Below, piece by piece: positions 32,761-36,381 of a stretch of DNA of 36,381 nt. The stretch's first letter is position 1; every line of letters begins with the position of its first letter. The notes under the pieces were generated by a model. The model did not search any database. It was given only the letters and a program-made list of their open reading frames with translations, and was not told the origin of the DNA. The position numbers and the translations under genes are program-made. The stretch is from Nemertoderma westbladi (taxonomy: Eukaryota > Xenacoelomorpha > Nemertodermatida > Nemertodermatidae): positions 1-36,381 of the forward strand of contig JAUCBJ010003186.1 in NCBI GenBank assembly GCA_032718475.1, in the 5' to 3' direction.

Positions 32761-32888
32761 GACCCAGACGATGTTTTCCATGATCGATGATGATTGTCCT
32801 TTGTCAGCGTGGTAGTACAACCAGCAATCATAATTGTTAAGGGTTAATTTCAACACAGCCCAAGCAATAGCAAACGGAACAGGAACAG
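32731..32888 (-). CDS. Class B GPCR exon (TM4, extracellular loop 2, start of TM5)
   Basis: A 158-nt exon with acceptor TTATCCTTTTCTAG (AG at 32890-32889) and donor ATT|GTGAGT (GT at 32730-32729). It enters in phase 1: G from the previous exon plus CT makes Ala, giving LGW|AVPVPFAIAW. Loop 2 carries the conserved Cys-Trp pair (NNYDCWLYY), the Cys being the disulphide partner of the TM3 Cys. TM5 starts with WVIRGPIVAAVI, matching the class B W.I.GP motif. It leaves in phase 0. Its last 30 nt are the source of the neighbouring 41-bp array. Reading past the donor gives V-S-stop, so missed splicing would truncate the receptor in TM5. Confidence 0.94.
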
Positions 32889-33404
32889 CTAGAAAAGGAT
32901 AAAAATATAAAATTAATGATGAAAGTGTATAGGCCAACGCTATTGTTACGATTATTTTGAGATATGATGTATGAAGGAATGATTTGCCATTATCTGAAGT
33001 AGGGTGGGTCACATAAAGAATAAAAGAGTAAGCATATGTAATTAAGTTACAACATTATGCCACCATTTCAAACCACCATTATTTTGTTATGTCAAATACA
33101 ATATGTCACCATATGTCAACACTCATTATGTAATCCACTATTTGAAAGTCTGATACCGTTCTATGTAATGTTTCATTAGTAGAGTATTTTTCAATTTTTA
33201 ACATTATTATATCTATTTCTATATTTTTTACATAAAGTATAAATAAATCGATCAACCTACGCATGTAACATACAACCCTTGATCCAAACGATAACAATTT
33301 TATAGCTGTACAATATAGAAATGAAAAATTAAATAATGAATTAGTTTGATATAGGTCTGGAAACTTAACTTTGCGGACATATTGAAAAGTAAATGTTTAC
33401 AAAC

Positions 33405-33561
33405 CCCATCCTAGACAATAGTAGACCCCGATCCACTTCTTTCCATTGAATGTTGTTTGAGTTAGCAAGGTGTTCAGATAAACTCCTTCCACTAGAATCC
33501 ACATAACATTTGAGAGAGCCGTGTATCCCAAAAGAACTGCCATAACTCGACACAATTCGAT
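33405..33561 (-). CDS. Class B GPCR exon (loop 1 Cys, TM3, intracellular loop 2, start of TM4)
   Basis: A 157-nt exon with acceptor CCCTTTGTGTTTTAG (AG at 33563-33562) and donor TGGG|GTTTGT (GT at 33404-33403). It encodes ELCRVMAVLLGYTALSNVMW, then ILVEGVYLNTLLTQ and WIGVYYCLGW. These match the class B TM3 signature (C+...V...Y....N..W.LVEG.YL..LL) and the GW.P motif at TM4. It enters in phase 0 and leaves in phase 1. The exon encoding TM1-TM2 should lie further right on the plus-strand map; I searched the minus strand to 36381 by eye and found no convincing match. Confidence 0.92.
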
Positions 33562-33822
33562 CTAAAACACAAAGGGTATCATAACTTAACTTAAAATTAA
33601 ATATAACGGTAATATACTAAAACCTAGTTATCAAGTAATACCATAAACTATTTGGTATAGTTGCCACTCAATTTTATTTTAGCTGAGATGTTTCTGGTCA
33701 GATAAAAGCATGTTAGAACATCATACGATACCAATGATGCTGTTAGGGATGGAGGTTGAATTTCGGACCGTAATATCTTCATTATTATTCCAAGAACTAG
33801 AATTAACTACGTTCACAAGTGC

Positions 33823-33898
33823 TACTTCTAGGATCGGCATGCTGCATTGCAGCTGCATTTTTAAGAATGATGTGCCGGCTTGTCGACAAAATTGCGCA
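33823..33898 (-). mobile_element. Tiny 3' stub of the RTE-like LINE with target-site duplication
   Basis: On the minus strand this is TGCGCAATTTTGTCGACAAG through the 3' region ATGCAGCTGCAATGCAGCAT to CCGATCCTAG and a short AAGTA tail. It is flanked by an identical 11-bp duplication TTCACAAGTGC (33812-33822 and 33899-33909). It is a clean, severely 5'-truncated insertion of about 76 bp, in the receptor intron upstream of exon 33561-33405. Confidence 0.88.
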
Positions 33899-34079
33899 TT
33901 CACAAGTGCACTAGCTGGTGATTCGGCTAAATTCTACGAATTCCTTACGTAAGAATGGAGATGCATGTCATACCTGTGCTTAAATTACCTCATCAAGACA
34001 ATTTTTTTACAAATTTAGAATATTTTAGTGTTCCCCAGTATTATTCAACCTAAAAACCCACAGTAAGCAAACAGTAACT

Positions 34080-34287
34080 GTTTCTGAGGAAGTTTATCTC
34101 TGAAATCCCAGAATCTGTAGGATTTCTTTCCCTTGAGCAAACATTGATTGAGTCCGGAGGGCGCCGCCGGGTTTACTGAAGCCGAATCCGTATCAATCAG
34201 TATTCCTCTCAAATACTTCACTTCCTCTGCCAAACGTGTAGGCCACCCCGGGACCCCGCAGGGACACATCCTAAGTATAACCAACAC
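34080..34287. other. GC-richer island of unknown nature
   Basis: A stretch of clearly higher GC than its flanks, including GAGTCCGGAGGGCGCCGCCG. On the minus strand it has an 80-codon open frame (CGVPGWPTRLAEEV, YRFWDFRDKLPQK) without a family I recognise. It could be an unknown exon or a fragment of an interspersed repeat. It does not resemble any part of a class B receptor. Confidence 0.4.
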
Positions 34288-35000
34288 GCGTCAATCCGGG
34301 AAATCTATTGATTTTTAGATGTCTCTACTAAATCATCATGGTAATATCCTAATCAAATTGACAACTAAAATTTAAGAACCCATATGAGAGTACACCGAGT
34401 AGGCACACTGTTGAAAACTCAATGAATTCTTAGCAGTGCTAATAATAGAAACTCCTTGCAGTGTTTATCTTGAAAAATCCATTATTGATTGATCTGAGAG
34501 CGGATGTGTTATAGAACGAGGGCTGTGTATTGTTGGTGTGTAGGTTCGTAAATTCAGGTTAGTGTTGAACCCACTTCAATGTACTTTTATCTTCGCATCA
34601 GACTGTCAGATAACATTATATGAATCTCCTGAGATTCACAACCAACTTGCTATACCTGTTCACAATTACTCCTTTATAAAATGAATCAGCATTCTAAATT
34701 GATATCTAATTTAACACAATACTGGGTTGATTATTGAATAGCTATAACTACTTTGTCGCCCTTATCAGCAGCAGCATTCGTGGCTTACTTATTTTATATT
34801 TCTTCGCTTTTTGTATAAATTAATTTACTAACTAATCAGTTTATCTGGAACCTGCATTGCATAATATTTGCTGTATAACATAACACAAACAATACAAATG
34901 TCCTTCTCTGGTGTGGTCTAGTAGTTAGCTGAGATTTACATTTCAGATTCATAATACATATCCATAGACCCTAAACAACATAGAATCTATAAATTCCAGG
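34288..35000. other. Sequence with nothing recognised
   Basis: AT-rich, scanned on both strands for receptor exons (TM1, TM2, hormone-binding Cys pattern) without a match. Confidence 0.4.
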
Positions 35001-35003
35001 GTC

Positions 35004-35249
35004 GTGATTGCAGCAACATTTGATGGAAATTCCAAGAAAATCAGTAATATGTTGCTACAACCAACCAATGCCTCAGACCCAGAACAAGCAGTCAAGTTTT
35101 ATGAAGATCTGACTGGACTTATAAAGGACATTCCGAAACACAATGTTAAAGTCATTGCTGGTGACCTGAATACGCAAATTTTCCCAGAAGACATCAAGGG
35201 TTACACCTATAACACCAGTTGGAACAGAAATGGGTGCTTATACTCTTAA
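35004..35249 (+). pseudogene. LINE endonuclease fragment
   Basis: An isolated 81-codon piece resembling the middle of an AP-type LINE endonuclease: EQAVKFYEDLTGLIKDIPKH, then NVKVIAGDLNTQIFPED (the GD.N catalytic box) and YTYNTSWNRNG. The style (I.DIPKHNV...GD.N, NT..NRNG) is that of RTE-type elements, but it differs from the RTE family elsewhere in the window. No RT follows. Truncated on both sides. Confidence 0.75.
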
Positions 35250-36381
35250 ACCTAATGGAATAATGTGTATTTATACCAAGACCTAATGGAAGAATGTGTA
35301 TTGATACCAACAAACACTACATTCGAAAAGAGTAAGGGGAAGCTATAAAAGGTTTATTTCTAGTTTGGCACGCATAAGTAACAAATTTGGTTTCAACCTG
35401 AATAGTGAATGCTGATAAGTTTGATTCTATTTTATATCTGACTGGCATTATGTTAACCAAAATATATTTTCTTTTAATTTAATTTTTTTCGCAAAACCCC
35501 AGATTGTTGATAGACTGAAAGAAAGATATGCATTTGTTTTTCCAACATTGTTGGTTCTTAAAATTCGTTAGTGCGAAAAGCGATCCCTTTTTTTAAGGAA
35601 TTTTTTCAGACAATAATTCAAAATAGAATTTACAATTATTTACAGTTTCAATTACAATCCGGTATAGATCCGGCCACTTAATTATATATCGAGTAATGAA
35701 AAACCCGATAAATTTACAAATTATTACATAATAGATTAACGTGTTGCAATCCACCAGTTTACCTAATTAATAAGTAAATATAGGGCGTGTGAGAGTTCAT
35801 ATGATATTTTTAAAATATTTTACCACCCTGACCTGATTGCATTATGAAATATTGTGTCAGTTTAATAAAATAATTTTATAATCAGTAACAATGTTTATAT
35901 ATATAGAGCAATTTATTTACAATACCTAGCTCGCTAGTTCGTGTAAAGGGAGGGCTTTTTATTTAAACAGCATTATCAGGTATTATTCGTAAAGCTTGGC
36001 CTAACAACTAAATCTCTAAAATGATTTGAGATACAAGAAGCTAATTTGTTGATCGTGTCAAGTAATGCTATTGATTTTTTTTCCGAGGGAATAATGATTC
36101 CAGGAGGCCTTCTAAGGTTGTAAATAAAATCAATTCCATTGTAATTTATATGCGGATTTGACAGGAAACGGTGCCAAAAGGCAATATCCGTTGGGGAGAT
36201 CGATCAGGTGCAAAATCAATATCAGTTGACTGAATGGGTTCAGGTTTAGGATTGTACGACAACATTCTGGCAGAACAGAAAATATAAAGTTTATATAAAA
36301 CTTGAGACTTCTTGCAATATAATAGCCAATGCAAAAATAATAAAAAATTACTCTCGTCAGCCCAGAACAAGTGACTCGGGG
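35250..36381. other. Sequence with nothing firmly recognised
   Basis: AT-rich, with a local duplication (ACCTAATGGAA.AATGTGTATT twice, 35252-35305). At the right edge the minus strand reads FWADESNFLLF (about 36367-36335), loosely like the DES.F box of Tc1/mariner transposases, but the continuation does not fit and the window ends. Confidence 0.4.

Noticed and set aside
36146-36370. Tc1/mariner transposase fragment (FWADESNFLLF)
   Set aside because: Only one short box resembles the family; the rest of the frame does not, and the window ends there.
33562-36381. The TM1-TM2 exon of the receptor
   Set aside because: Expected on the minus strand in this region, but no frame matched the class B TM1/TM2 pattern with splice sites; it probably lies outside the window.

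Overview
The window is animal nuclear DNA, AT-rich, with GT-AG introns, non-LTR retrotransposons, a tRNA-derived SINE, MITEs and large minisatellites. There are no bacterial features. It looks like a marine-invertebrate type genome. The phylum cannot be fixed from the sequence.

The organising gene is a class B (secretin-family) G-protein-coupled receptor on the minus strand. Five consecutive exons can be placed: 33561-33405 (extracellular loop 1/TM3 to start of TM4), 32888-32731 (TM4 to start of TM5), 31030-30939 (TM5 to loop 3), 2128-1963 (TM6 to TM7) and 800-438 (end of TM7, helix 8, C-tail, stop). Their phases join exactly (0-1, 1-0, 0-2, 2-0, 0-stop), giving 311 residues. The N-terminal hormone-binding domain, TM1 and TM2 were not found and probably lie beyond the right edge. 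Nearly everything else lies in the introns, mostly in one intron of about 28.8 kb (2129-30938).

That intron holds, left to right: a CR1/jockey-like LINE (3003 to about 7770) with a 2A-like motif at its start, a 66-bp in-frame minisatellite between endonuclease and reverse transcriptase, a frameshift and a mutated RT active site; a 43-bp minisatellite (9399-9957, exactly 13 units); a 42-bp minisatellite (10634-11641, exactly 24 units); a piggyBac-like MITE (11988-12568), with an inverted relative in the last intron at 1262-1835; a small array of a 26-bp repeat (about 12783-13040); two diverged direct repeats (about 13.3 and 14.5 kb); a SINE joined to an RTE 3' end (15.75-16.11 kb); an RTE-like LINE (about 16.65-20.25 kb); an inverted RTE fragment (20.6-21.7 kb); a 61-bp tandem repeat; a 7.4-kb array of about 283 26-bp units with higher-order structure; and a third RTE fragment (29.54-30.46 kb) inserted near the end of that array.

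The most striking structure is at 32098-32760. A perfectly periodic array (16 x 41 bp) is built from the last 30 nt of a receptor exon plus the first 11 nt of its intron, so the real 5' splice site is followed by 15 tandem copies of itself, about half keeping a consensus GTGAGT. Every retroelement copy examined is broken, so the receptor is the only gene here likely to be functional.
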